64,000 nucleotides of DNA, from contig NZ_CP149511.1 in assembly GCF_040126305.1 (NCBI RefSeq), positions 744,001 to 808,000 of the forward strand, given 5' to 3'. This DNA is from Pararhizobium sp. A13 (lineage in GTDB: Bacteria > Pseudomonadota > Alphaproteobacteria > Rhizobiales > Rhizobiaceae). A program made the translations under genes and the position numbers. Positions 56,808 to 64,000 of the stretch are shown one piece after another. Under the pieces are notes generated by a model. It searched no databases. It saw only the letters and a list, made by a program, of their open reading frames with translations, and was not told the origin of the DNA. How positions within the stretch are numbered: the stretch's first letter is position 1; each line of letters starts with the position of its first letter.

Positions 56808-58193
56808 TCAACGCCTGCCGCCGCCACGGCCCCCACCGCCACGCCCTCCGCCGCCGCGGGCCATCGGCCGCCCGCCGCCGCCGCGGCTTACATGGCTGCG
56901 CCCGCCGCCGCGATGGCCGCCGCCCATGCTGTGGCCACCACGTCTCGACGACGCCACTTCCCGCCGCCCGGAGTTGACGTTGCCGAGGCCGGACGGTTTT
57001 CTAGAGCGGTTCTGCGCCTTGGCTGCCATCTTCTGCTTGCCGGCTGGTCGATTGACGTTGGGCTTCTTGCCCTTGGAACGGTTGACATTGGACTTCGACA
57101 CATTGGGTTTCGCTTTCGCCACCGTTCTCCCATCGCTGGCGCGGGCGGCTGGCCGAGGCTGGGCCTTCAGTCCTTCGAGCGTGCTCTTGCGTACGTCCTT
57201 GATCTGGCCGCCACCGCCGCCGGCGCGCGCCTGCGGCCGATCGCGATTGATCGCGGCAGCGCGGTTGCGGATATTGTTGTCGCCCCTCGCCTTGATGCTA
57301 TCCTTGATGTTCGTGCGGTCGAACTTCTGCAACTGGTCGCGGTCGAACTTGAGCTTGCTACGGTCGACATTCTTCCAATCGATGTCGTTCCACTTGATCT
57401 TGCCGTCGAAGTCGATGTTGTTGAAGCACTTGTCGCAGTCTACATCGATGTCGCCGTCCCAGTCGCCACCCCAGATACCCCAGTCGTCCCAGTCGACAAT
57501 GGCGCCGAAGATCGCGCCGCTGACCGCGCCGGCGAAGAAGGCCGCTCCGGGGTAATAATAGGCGGGATAGGGCTCATCGTAATAATCGATCGGCGCTGGC
57601 ACATAATCCGGTTCGTAGAGCATCTCCGGCGGATACTGAGGAACATAGATCGTTTCAGGGTTCGCCGGCTGGATGATGATGTTGTCACCCTCTTCGACCA
57701 CCTTCATCTTGTCATCCGACTTGATGATGTTCTTGGCGACCGCCTCGTCGCGCAATTGCTGGATTTCGATCAGCACGTCCTTTTGCTGATTGGCGATTGC
57801 TTGGCCAAAGCTCTGCGTCCAATCGAGATCCTCGCTCATCATCTTGACGATTTCCGGGTAGTTCAACAGCGAGATCACGCTGCCATCCCAGCTTTCCTTG
57901 GGCTTGAGATCAGTTTTTTTCGAGCGCGCCTTGAGAAACCGCTCCGCCTCGACGATTTGCAAGGGATAGAGCGAGGCGGCCGAGACCAGCGCCACCAGTT
58001 CGTCCGGATAAAGCGCGATGCGGGAAACTAGAACCTCCAACTCGTCCTCGGTGAGCGGTTCGGGGGTAGCACGCTCCTGCGTGAGCGGGACAGAAGCTTC
58101 CTTTTCCTGCGCTAGCGCGACACCGCTTGTTGCAAGCATGGCTAGAGTGATCACCGCGGCGCGGCAGAGCACAACGATCCGCTCTATCAACAT
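56808..58193 (-). CDS. DUF3300 family exported protein with Gly/Arg-rich tail
   Basis: The 461-residue precursor has a signal peptide (VVLCRAAVITLAMLATSGVA) and a DUF3300 domain (LVSRIALYPDELVALVSAAS, PLQIVEAERFLK, PETIYVPQYPPEMLYEP). A tyrosine/tryptophan/aspartate-rich middle (DEPYPAYYYPGAAFF, then WGIWGGDWDGDIDVD) follows. The last 170 residues are strongly basic and end in an SRGGGGRP- and RGGGGRGGGR-type low-complexity tail that could bind anionic surfaces or nucleic acid. It pairs with DUF2950. The function of the pair is not known. Confidence 0.8.
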   Translation of the reverse strand: MLIERIVVLCRAAVITLAMLATSGVALAQEKEASVPLTQERATPEPLTEDELEVLVSRIALYPDELVALVSAASLYPLQIVEAERFLKARSKKTDLKPKESWDGSVISLLNYPEIVKMMSEDLDWTQSFGQAIANQQKDVLIEIQQLRDEAVAKNIIKSDDKMKVVEEGDNIIIQPANPETIYVPQYPPEMLYEPDYVPAPIDYYDEPYPAYYYPGAAFFAGAVSGAIFGAIVDWDDWGIWGGDWDGDIDVDCDKCFNNIDFDGKIKWNDIDWKNVDRSKLKFDRDQLQKFDRTNIKDSIKARGDNNIRNRAAAINRDRPQARAGGGGGQIKDVRKSTLEGLKAQPRPAARASDGRTVAKAKPNVSKSNVNRSKGKKPNVNRPAGKQKMAAKAQNRSRKPSGLGNVNSGRREVASSRRGGHSMGGGHRGGGRSHVSRGGGGRPMARGGGGRGGGGRGGGRR

Positions 58194-58543
58194 TTTCTTT
58201 CCCCTAAGGTGAAGCACTTCGGCCAAGACAAGCTCTCAGGGCCACAATTCCCCATACTCGAGTAGGGTGGGCGACGGCCGCCGGCCCATTGCCCTGCCTC
58301 AGACCACGGTTTGCGCTTGTTGGCCTGTGTGGGCACGGACTTCGTCACGGTCCCTGTAGCGCCGGGATCCGGTCTTGCCGCAGCTCTGCGTTTGAGGAGG
58401 CAGGTGTCAATGGGCTGGCGCTCTCCATCAATGGGGCGCCGGTTGATGTCGCTGCGTTCAAAATAGTCATCTGCGGGCACTGGTGTTGCCGACGCCACAG
58501 AGAAAGCAGTGATCGCCGCCTGATTTTTTGGAACCTGACCCAT
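58187..58543 (-). CDS. Hypothetical small protein (uncertain)
   Basis: A frame of 118 codons from ATG 58543 has a purine-rich AAGGA site 8 bases upstream. It overlaps the DUF3300 start by 7 bases. The N-terminal half reads plausibly (GQVPKNQAAITAFSVASATP, FERSDINRRPIDGERQ) but the composition later turns unlike a normal protein. It may be a real leader gene or chance. Nothing else is seen in 58194-58620. Confidence 0.25.
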   Translation of the reverse strand: MGQVPKNQAAITAFSVASATPVPADDYFERSDINRRPIDGERQPIDTCLLKRRAAARPDPGATGTVTKSVPTQANKRKPWSEAGQWAGGRRPPYSSMGNCGPESLSWPKCFTLGERKC

Positions 58544-58620
58544 TATTCGATCCTTCCCGCGTGTCGGCAACTTCCCGTTCTAGTACGCAATCGGCACCAG
58601 CCCGAGGTGGCCTCGAGCAC

Positions 58621-59091
58621 TCAAGCTTCGTCTGGGGCCCAGTTCAGGAAGAACCCCACGTCACCTGGCACGCCACCAGGGAAGTTGATGATCATCGCCT
58701 TCATCTTGTAGCCTTGAGGCTTACCGAATGTCTGGTAACGCTCGAAGAACTCCTTAGCCTTGCCCTGAAGTGTCTGGGGCCAGTCCTTGTCGCTGCTGTT
58801 GATGGCTCTACCGCTGTCGGTGCAAAGATCTGAAGGAAAACTGTAGACCATGGCTTCGAACTTGCCGTCCTTCACCGCATTGGCAACAAGCCTGCGGACA
58901 ACCGCAATTTCCTCTTCACTCACATGCTTCTCCAGAAAGTCCCCAGCAAAATCAGCGTGTTTCTTCTCATCTAATGCCTTGAGCTTTCGCTCTTTCTCCA
59001 TTTCCTCCATTTCCCGCTGGAGAAGCTGCATTCGCAAGTCTTTGGCACTTGGAGGCGCTGCATTCGGATCTATGTCTTTTTTTTCCGGCAT
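58621..59091 (-). CDS. Conserved hypothetical protein, coiled-coil N terminus
   Basis: The 156-residue product begins with a charged helical stretch (LRMQLLQREMEEMEKERKLK, residues about 18-45, likely coiled coil). A compact C-terminal domain follows with YSFPSDLCTDSGRAINSSDK and the ending NFPGGVPGDVGFFLNWAPDE. I do not recognise a named family, but it looks like a proper cytosolic protein. GGAG lies 8 bases before ATG 59091. It stands alone between the DUF3300 locus and the repeat copy B. Confidence 0.6.
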   Translation of the reverse strand: MPEKKDIDPNAAPPSAKDLRMQLLQREMEEMEKERKLKALDEKKHADFAGDFLEKHVSEEEIAVVRRLVANAVKDGKFEAMVYSFPSDLCTDSGRAINSSDKDWPQTLQGKAKEFFERYQTFGKPQGYKMKAMIINFPGGVPGDVGFFLNWAPDEA

Positions 59092-59220
59092 CTCGTTGCT
59101 CCACTTCAAGTCAAGAAGACCAAGAAATATGTGATCGCGTCCGCGGTTTGTGTAATTTCGGTATTGCACGAGTGGATCGCCGCGGAGGGCGATACCCATC
59201 CCTCCCGTTCAACGCATCTT

Positions 59221-59543
59221 GCTCGCAATCAGATCCTGACTAGGTCCCGCATCGAAGCGACGCCGTCCCGCACTCTCGAAATGTGGCGACGTGTATTGTA
59301 AATGTGCTTACACAACCGAAGGTCATCGCGATACCGAACTTCGTGCACATGGTGATGGGCACACGCAACCTTTGGAAGAACGCTTGCAGTCGTAGAGGTG
59401 AAAGCCACCGCGCCCGCACGGTGGACAAGGGACCTTCTTGTGCTGGAGGTTTGCATCGCACGTCCTCCCACGATCATACGAAAGCGGGTTGAAGCATGCT
59501 CCCAAGGCGTTTCTATTGCAAGAATAAACGCCCAACTCGACGA
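59221..59543 (-). repeat. Dispersed repeat, copy B (inverted relative to copy A)
   Basis: This 323-base stretch is homologous to 50821-51061 in the opposite orientation, with an extra segment of about 82 bases. Together they bracket the 8.2 kb carrying pta, ackA, CYTH-CHAD and DUF3300/DUF2950. Confidence 0.8.
59229..59456 (-). CDS. Small protein encoded within repeat copy B
   Basis: The 75-codon frame from ATG 59456 has GGAGGA 6 bases upstream. Its ends are preserved at amino-acid level in copy A (QTSxTRRSL...HxAGxVAxxSTTAS and HISRxxDGVASMRDLxRI, with matching stop), though copy A has lost the ATG. The product would be basic and histidine-rich in the middle (CAHHHVHEVRYRDD). Function unknown; it may be a repeat-borne gene or a decoy of repeat structure. 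Confidence 0.4.
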   Translation of the reverse strand: MQTSSTRRSLVHRAGAVAFTSTTASVLPKVACAHHHVHEVRYRDDLRLCKHIYNTRRHISRVRDGVASMRDLVRI

Positions 59544-60047
59544 CTGGGGCGCAGCATCAAGATCCCCAAGCATCGTGACCGATTCAAGCAATCAGACTGA
59601 TAAGTGTCTGGGGGGAGCGAGGTATGACACTGAGGGTGTTACTAGCACCCTCCCCGCTAGAAAGTCGTTGAATTCGCGAAAGCTTCAGTGGATACGATCC
59701 GCTCGACGCCTGGCAAGCCATGGCGAAGCAGCCGACCGCGAGAGGCTCGCGGCAGCGATCTGCAGGTCAACAATCGTCTGCCGCCGAACCCGGAGGAAGC
59801 CAGCGCCATGGCCAGACCGCACGCGATATCGACGAAGCAACACACTGTTATCGCACCTCGCGTGGCGAGATGCCAAATGGCGCGACCAGCATGCTGTACG
59901 CGCATAGTGGCCCAGCTCTGAGCTGAGATGCTTTCAACATTGCCAAAGTGCTTTTAACCCAGCCGCTGATGGTTGTCATCCGCGACAAAGTGGGCGCATT
60001 CGAGCCTGTCGTTGAAGCGATTGGATGTCCTTCCGCGCCATTGGTTC
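59544..60047. other. Intergenic region without recognised gene
   Basis: About 500 bases between the repeat and the EutBC-like gene. Some frames stay open (for example 59657-59905 on the minus strand), but no family, ribosome site or clean codon pattern was found. Possible decayed DNA. Confidence 0.35.
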
Positions 60048-62399
60048 CTATGTCCCGTACCGCCGGCTGCCATTCACGTCTTTCCCGACGATTTCCCTGA
60101 TAATCGTCAATGTTTCCCTGGCCGCGTCCTTGGGCGGCAAGGCCGTGTCTGCAACATTGCTCACAAGCTTGGTAATGTCGTGATCGATCTTCTTCTCAGA
60201 CCATCCCTTGCCCTTGGCAACAGTGATGTAGACCGAATAGGCGTGGTGCATTGTTCCAGGCCGCTCACCTATGACGTGGAGAATCCCTCGGAAACTATTG
60301 GGCTCTGCTTTCTCGAAGAGCACCTCGCCGATCCGATAGCCGACCCGGACCCTTCCGCTGGTGACCAGGATGTTCTTGTCGCTCATTGGGACGCCGGCGT
60401 CGGCAAGCAAGCTGCGTATTTCCTCCAGGTAGGGCGCAAGATGTCCGTCGTCCATGATGGCCTTGGCGTTCAGGCCATCGGATATGACGATCTGGCCCTG
60501 GGGCAGGTCGTCCCCCCATGAGTCCCTTATTCTTTCAATTTCGGCAATCGCCTCCGGGCTCAGTGTTTCACCTGTGCTTGGATGGGCGATGTAGTCGTTG
60601 CGGTCCTTCGATAAGGTACGGACCGGCACGACATCAGGGATGGCGGCGACGAACTCGGGCGTGAGCTCGGCCCAGAGAGACTGCTTGGCATCATCGTATA
60701 AACCCTTGACCTTGGCTGCGAGCTTTGGATTCGGATCCCAGATGTTCTCGCCGTGCCCGGTAGCCAGGTCGACGCCTCTCTCTTCAACTTCCTTCATCTT
60801 CTGCCGGCCTTCCGCGTAGACGGCGTCCTTGGAACGCTTTTCCCCCTTGGCAAGGCGGTACTGGTAGTACACCCAGAGCGGATCGCCATAGTTCTTGGTG
60901 TAATGGTTGTTCTCATCAACGATGCCGATCCGTTTGTAGAAATTCCACATCACATCATTGACTTTGAAGCCGAATTTTTCTCTCAGCCGGACGTGATCCT
61001 GGAACGACGTCGTAAGATAGCTCAACATCGGATCGCTTTTGGTGGGCAGCGCTATCAGGTAAACAGGATTGGCCGGCATGATCTGGTCCTGGCACCAATC
61101 CAGATCTTCCAGGCTGACCGTCATGTGCAGGGTGGTGCAGATATCCAGACCGATGGTCAGCCCATGGAGTTTGCCCATGGCAATATCTTCGAGGCAGCAC
61201 CTCACCAGTTGTTCGCGGCTCTTGAAGACCTCCGGCCCAATGAATCCGGCAACATCGTTGACATGAAGCCACGCCCCCATGGGCTGCACTTTTGCGAGTT
61301 CTATGCCCACCGCCCTGCTGAAGCCATACTTTCGGGACTCGAGTACCATCATATCGACGCCGTTTGCTGCGCCATTTGTAAATTCGGAGCCCTGCCCCGT
61401 TTCGAAGTAGAGGCCATATCTTTCCCCCTTCTTCGCGCTTGCATACTTCAGGATTTTCTCAATTGTAATATCAAAGATCTTGTTGCAGTCATCTGTTCCA
61501 GCAAGGCTCTGAAACATCGTGGCAACCGTTCCCGGATAGCTTTCGCTCACCTCTGCCTGGACATCGATATGGGCCAGCACACACCAGGGAATCGCCTCGT
61601 TCAACTTGAAGGTATCGACGATGTCCTTGAGCGCCCGTTCAACCTCGGCGACGCTTTTGACCGTGCTGTCCACGGGATTGGTCCCGATGACGATGTCGCC
61701 CGTTGCATAGGAAAGCGCATCGAAAACCTGCCAAACCACGTCCTCGGGATGATCTGTTGGAGAATTGGGCTGGATTCGAGCGCCCATGTATCCCTTTGCC
61801 CCCATCTTGGTACCCGGCAGCACATTGAAGATTTTCTGACCAAGGGCGATGAGCTCTTCGTTGCTCATCAGTTTTGGGATACAGCCGATCGTGTCGCTGG
61901 TAAGGCCGTTCATGATGCCTTTGATCCTGGCCTCTGACTCAGCCAAGAGAAATTCCTTCAACTGGCCCATGGTCCAGTCTTTGACCTTTGCGTACTGGGC
62001 CTGGTCCGTGGTCTGCCAGATCAACTGTTGGAGGCCGTCCTCAAGCAGCGGGTGCTGGTAGAGATCTTTGATCTTCGTGTTTGTCAGAAGGGCGCGGGCA
62101 TTTTTCCGTGTTGCCTCATCCACAGCCCCTACTCCGATGGCCCGATCTCCCTCCTTGAAGTCATTCGCAGCGCCGACCACCTGCCGGTAAACTGTTTGAT
62201 CAAAATCCCCTTTGATTCTGCGGATATACGCAAAGACGTCCTCGCCCGGCCCGACCTCCCCGACCGCAATGGTGCTTTGGTCGGCCGCCTTGGCAGCATC
62301 GCTATAGCTTGCAAGGGTGCCAGCGGCAGTTCCCACCATTACGAGGAGCTCTCGTCTGGAGAGCCCTCCCTGTCCCTTCGACGACAAGCCCTTAATCAT
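60048..62399 (-). CDS. Tat-exported EutB-EutC fusion (ethanolamine ammonia-lyase-like)
   Basis: The 783-residue protein fuses both subunits of ethanolamine ammonia-lyase. Residues about 60-500 are EutB-like: LYFETGQGSEFT, VAGFIGPEVFKSREQLVR, IGLDICTTLHM and MLSYLTTSFQDH match the large-subunit core. Residues about 580-775 are EutC-like: VISDGLNAKAI, GRVRVGYRIGEVL and LHVIGERPGTMHHAY. EutB and EutC are normally separate cytosolic proteins using adenosylcobalamin. Here the N terminus is a twin-arginine signal (LSRRELLVMVGTAAG, Ala-rich cleavage region near 40), so export in folded, cofactor-loaded form is predicted. AAGGAA lies about 5 bases before ATG 62399. No eut permease, dehydrogenase or microcompartment gene is nearby. 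Confidence 0.8.
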   Translation of the reverse strand: MIKGLSSKGQGGLSRRELLVMVGTAAGTLASYSDAAKAADQSTIAVGEVGPGEDVFAYIRRIKGDFDQTVYRQVVGAANDFKEGDRAIGVGAVDEATRKNARALLTNTKIKDLYQHPLLEDGLQQLIWQTTDQAQYAKVKDWTMGQLKEFLLAESEARIKGIMNGLTSDTIGCIPKLMSNEELIALGQKIFNVLPGTKMGAKGYMGARIQPNSPTDHPEDVVWQVFDALSYATGDIVIGTNPVDSTVKSVAEVERALKDIVDTFKLNEAIPWCVLAHIDVQAEVSESYPGTVATMFQSLAGTDDCNKIFDITIEKILKYASAKKGERYGLYFETGQGSEFTNGAANGVDMMVLESRKYGFSRAVGIELAKVQPMGAWLHVNDVAGFIGPEVFKSREQLVRCCLEDIAMGKLHGLTIGLDICTTLHMTVSLEDLDWCQDQIMPANPVYLIALPTKSDPMLSYLTTSFQDHVRLREKFGFKVNDVMWNFYKRIGIVDENNHYTKNYGDPLWVYYQYRLAKGEKRSKDAVYAEGRQKMKEVEERGVDLATGHGENIWDPNPKLAAKVKGLYDDAKQSLWAELTPEFVAAIPDVVPVRTLSKDRNDYIAHPSTGETLSPEAIAEIERIRDSWGDDLPQGQIVISDGLNAKAIMDDGHLAPYLEEIRSLLADAGVPMSDKNILVTSGRVRVGYRIGEVLFEKAEPNSFRGILHVIGERPGTMHHAYSVYITVAKGKGWSEKKIDHDITKLVSNVADTALPPKDAARETLTIIREIVGKDVNGSRRYGT

Positions 62400-63697
62400 G
62401 GCGATTTCCTTTTTGCAGAAGATCCGTCGTGCCACTTGCCTGTCGGCACACACGCGATTTGAACGTTGACTATGCCCGCGCCGCGATCTCGCTTGGAGTC
62501 ACTCCATAATCCTCTTGCAAGTCGATTGGTCTTGCCGTTGCAACGACTAAGGGTACCAAGCCCAGGTCACGCTGGGCGGGGTTTGCAGCCTATTGGACGG
62601 GTCAACGCCTCGCATCCCGGCCGCGTACTCAGCAATGATGCGGTCGCTGGAGAATTCCCGGAGCTGGCAAGGTCCATGATAGCCTTGCACACAGGCGCTG
62701 TCACTTGGTTTGAAAATCGTCAGCGCTGGATCATGGGAATACACCCAGACAGACGCACCGGTCCATTGTGCCATTGCTTGAGGCGGTGGGATATGGCGAG
62801 AGCAGGCGGTTTGCAACTCTGAGCATTGGAAGTACCTTTGCTTTTATCGGGAAGCACGGGAGCAATGCATGTCGAACACTTGGCGGGGAATGAGGACGCT
62901 GGCGGATACATCATCGCGCTGTCGATCGAGATCAGCGTGGTGTCCCCTTTGATGGAGGAATGCGTGGCGCAAACCGTGCGATCGTTGCGGGAGCTTGCGA
63001 TCGGATCGAAGGGGTGAAGAGGCAGGGAAAATCCTCAACAACGACGGTGACGAGATCGGCTGGTTCGATTGCCTGCCGCAAGAGACCGACGAGATCGGCC
63101 AGGCCGGAGTGGAACCCAACATGAAGTTGCTCGAATATGCTCCGTTCGCCGTCGGATGTGTGGTGGGCCTGGCTCTCGCTTTCGCCTTTACTGCGCTACT
63201 GGCGATACCGGACCCTGCAAGATTGCTGGTCTTCGGGTTCTTGCCGGCATTCGGCGGAGCGGTTGCGCAAAAGCTATGGGAGGAGCCGTAGGTGGTCGCA
63301 GCCTGATTTAGATCGTCGGCCGTGGCTCACGCCGCGGCGCTTCACCGTGCCGTTCGGCACTACGGTGCTCCTCACTTCGGCTTGTTGTCGTTGTCGGCTG
63401 TCGCGTTGAACTCGCACTGATAGCCAACCTCGACCTTCGCGATGCGTGGAGGCGAGATGGCGACAGAGATCTGGCCCTTATGGGACAGTTTGGTGATCGC
63501 CCTCGTCGGGGTTCAAGGTCTGATCGCGGCCGTCCCGGGTACGCCGATTGCCGTCTATTTTGACGACTCTGTGACAAACCTGAAAATCATCTGAAAACGC
63601 CGGTCAATCGCCTGACATGTGCGGGCTCTACAGAGGCTGCGAAAGCGCCGGGTCACTCTTTGGCGCGGTTGCAGAAGCCGATGCGGAGGGACGCACC
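62400..63697. other. Long region with no secure gene
   Basis: About 1.3 kb. It holds several short open frames. One on the minus strand (about 62559-62777) reads ALTIFKPSDSACVQGYHGPC and has some protein-like features but no recognised family. Short frames at 62826-63017 and 63449-63593 (opening MATEIWPLWDSLVIALVG) could be tiny genes. Overall it looks like degraded or small-ORF DNA. Confidence 0.35.
63121..63291 (+). CDS. Possible small two-span membrane protein
   Basis: A 56-residue frame from ATG 63121 has two hydrophobic segments (AVGCVVGLALAFAFTALLAI and LLVFGFLPAFGGAVA) and a short charged end. The frame is open further upstream to 62995 and may begin there. The ribosome site is weak (GGAG about 9 bases upstream). 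No family recognised. Confidence 0.35.
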   Translation: MKLLEYAPFAVGCVVGLALAFAFTALLAIPDPARLLVFGFLPAFGGAVAQKLWEEP

Positions 63698-64000
63698 ATG
63701 AAGATCATTCAGATCACCGATACTCATTTGAGCCCCAACAAGGCGCATTTCAACGGCAACTGGGAACCGCTTGCCGCCTGGATCACCCGGACGGGTGCAG
63801 ATCTTGTCGTTCATACCGGCGATCTCACGATTGATGGTGCCGACCAGGAAGACGATATCGCCTTTTCGATGGAGGTGATGCGTCAACTTCCCATACCGAT
63901 GCTGATCGTGCCGGGGAACCACGATGTCGGCCATCTGCCGGGCTCCGACCAACCTGTGGATGCCGCAAGGCTGGAACGGTGGCGCCGCTTGGTCGGACCT
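63698..64000 (+). CDS. Calcineurin-like metallophosphoesterase, partial
   Basis: The first 101 codons are in the window. MKIIQITDTHLSP gives the first metal motif (DxH), VVHTGDLTIDG the second (GDxxxxG) and IVPGNHDVG the third (GNHD), as in class III cyclic-nucleotide phosphodiesterases and related phosphoesterases. GGAGGG at 63686-63691 sits about 6 bases before ATG 63698. The substrate cannot be set from this part. The gene runs off the window. Confidence 0.85.
   Translation, partial: MKIIQITDTHLSPNKAHFNGNWEPLAAWITRTGADLVVHTGDLTIDGADQEDDIAFSMEVMRQLPIPMLIVPGNHDVGHLPGSDQPVDAARLERWRRLVGP

Noticed and set aside
55732-57555. 607-codon open frame with a proline-rich PPPRPPP stretch
   Set aside because: The proline run is the complement of the glycine/arginine codons in the DUF3300 tail; not an independent gene.

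Overview
The window is high-GC alphaproteobacterial DNA that reads as Rhizobiaceae (Rhizobium/Agrobacterium/Sinorhizobium type). The clearest pointers are a sitABCD-mur manganese locus laid out as in Sinorhizobium, a trehalose-type thuR/thuEFGK locus, relatives of the cyclic beta-1,2-glucan synthase modules, and ligD/dinB repair genes. I see no rRNA, tRNA, CRISPR or replication origin. The many catabolic ABC systems, decayed genes and transposase remnants suggest an accessory replicon or a flexible chromosomal region; that is inference.

Layout. 0.3-10.3 kb: a gluzincin-type metallopeptidase, an exported NTF2-like protein, an exported protein with two haem-c motifs, a SAM-cyclase-ATPase-TPR signalling protein, and a YddA/SbmA-type transporter whose ATPase half is degenerate. 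10.4-17.9 kb: an arabinose-polymer utilisation operon (HTH regulator, GH51 arabinofuranosidase, complete CUT1 ABC importer) closed by a strong hairpin and preceded by a decayed paralogue of the regulator. 17.9-18.7 kb: a graveyard with a truncated AAA ATPase, a 15-bp-period repeat cluster and an IS110-type remnant. 18.7-24.3 kb: LacI regulator and thuEFGK-like importer. 24.6-28.7 kb: sitABCD and divergent mur. 29-33.4 kb: cupin, Gfo/Idh oxidoreductase, an adenosylhomocysteinase-like protein, a LysR regulator and a GXWXG protein. 33.5-38.2 kb: repair-flavoured block with a HARP-like protein, a deleted and split ligD, a small protein that seems to start at ATT, dinB, and an exonuclease broken by one stop codon. 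38.3-40.5 kb: two small regulator/effector pairs (ArsR-SRPBCC and DUF1348-TetR), each with a palindromic operator.

41-54 kb is the metabolic core. One leftward five-gene run encodes a CBS-BON protein, an alcohol dehydrogenase, phosphoketolase, a GH94-type phosphorylase-like protein and a GH144-like (glycoamylase-domain) protein. A rightward pta-ackA pair follows, and behind it lies the stub of a third gene. Together these could link phosphorolysis of a beta-glucan to acetyl phosphate and ATP. 54-60 kb holds a CYTH-CHAD protein, a DUF3300/DUF2950 pair and a conserved hypothetical. Two inverted copies of a 0.24-0.32 kb repeat flank the pta-ackA to DUF3300 segment. 60-62.4 kb encodes a very unusual EutB-EutC fusion with a twin-arginine signal, and the window ends inside a metallophosphoesterase gene.
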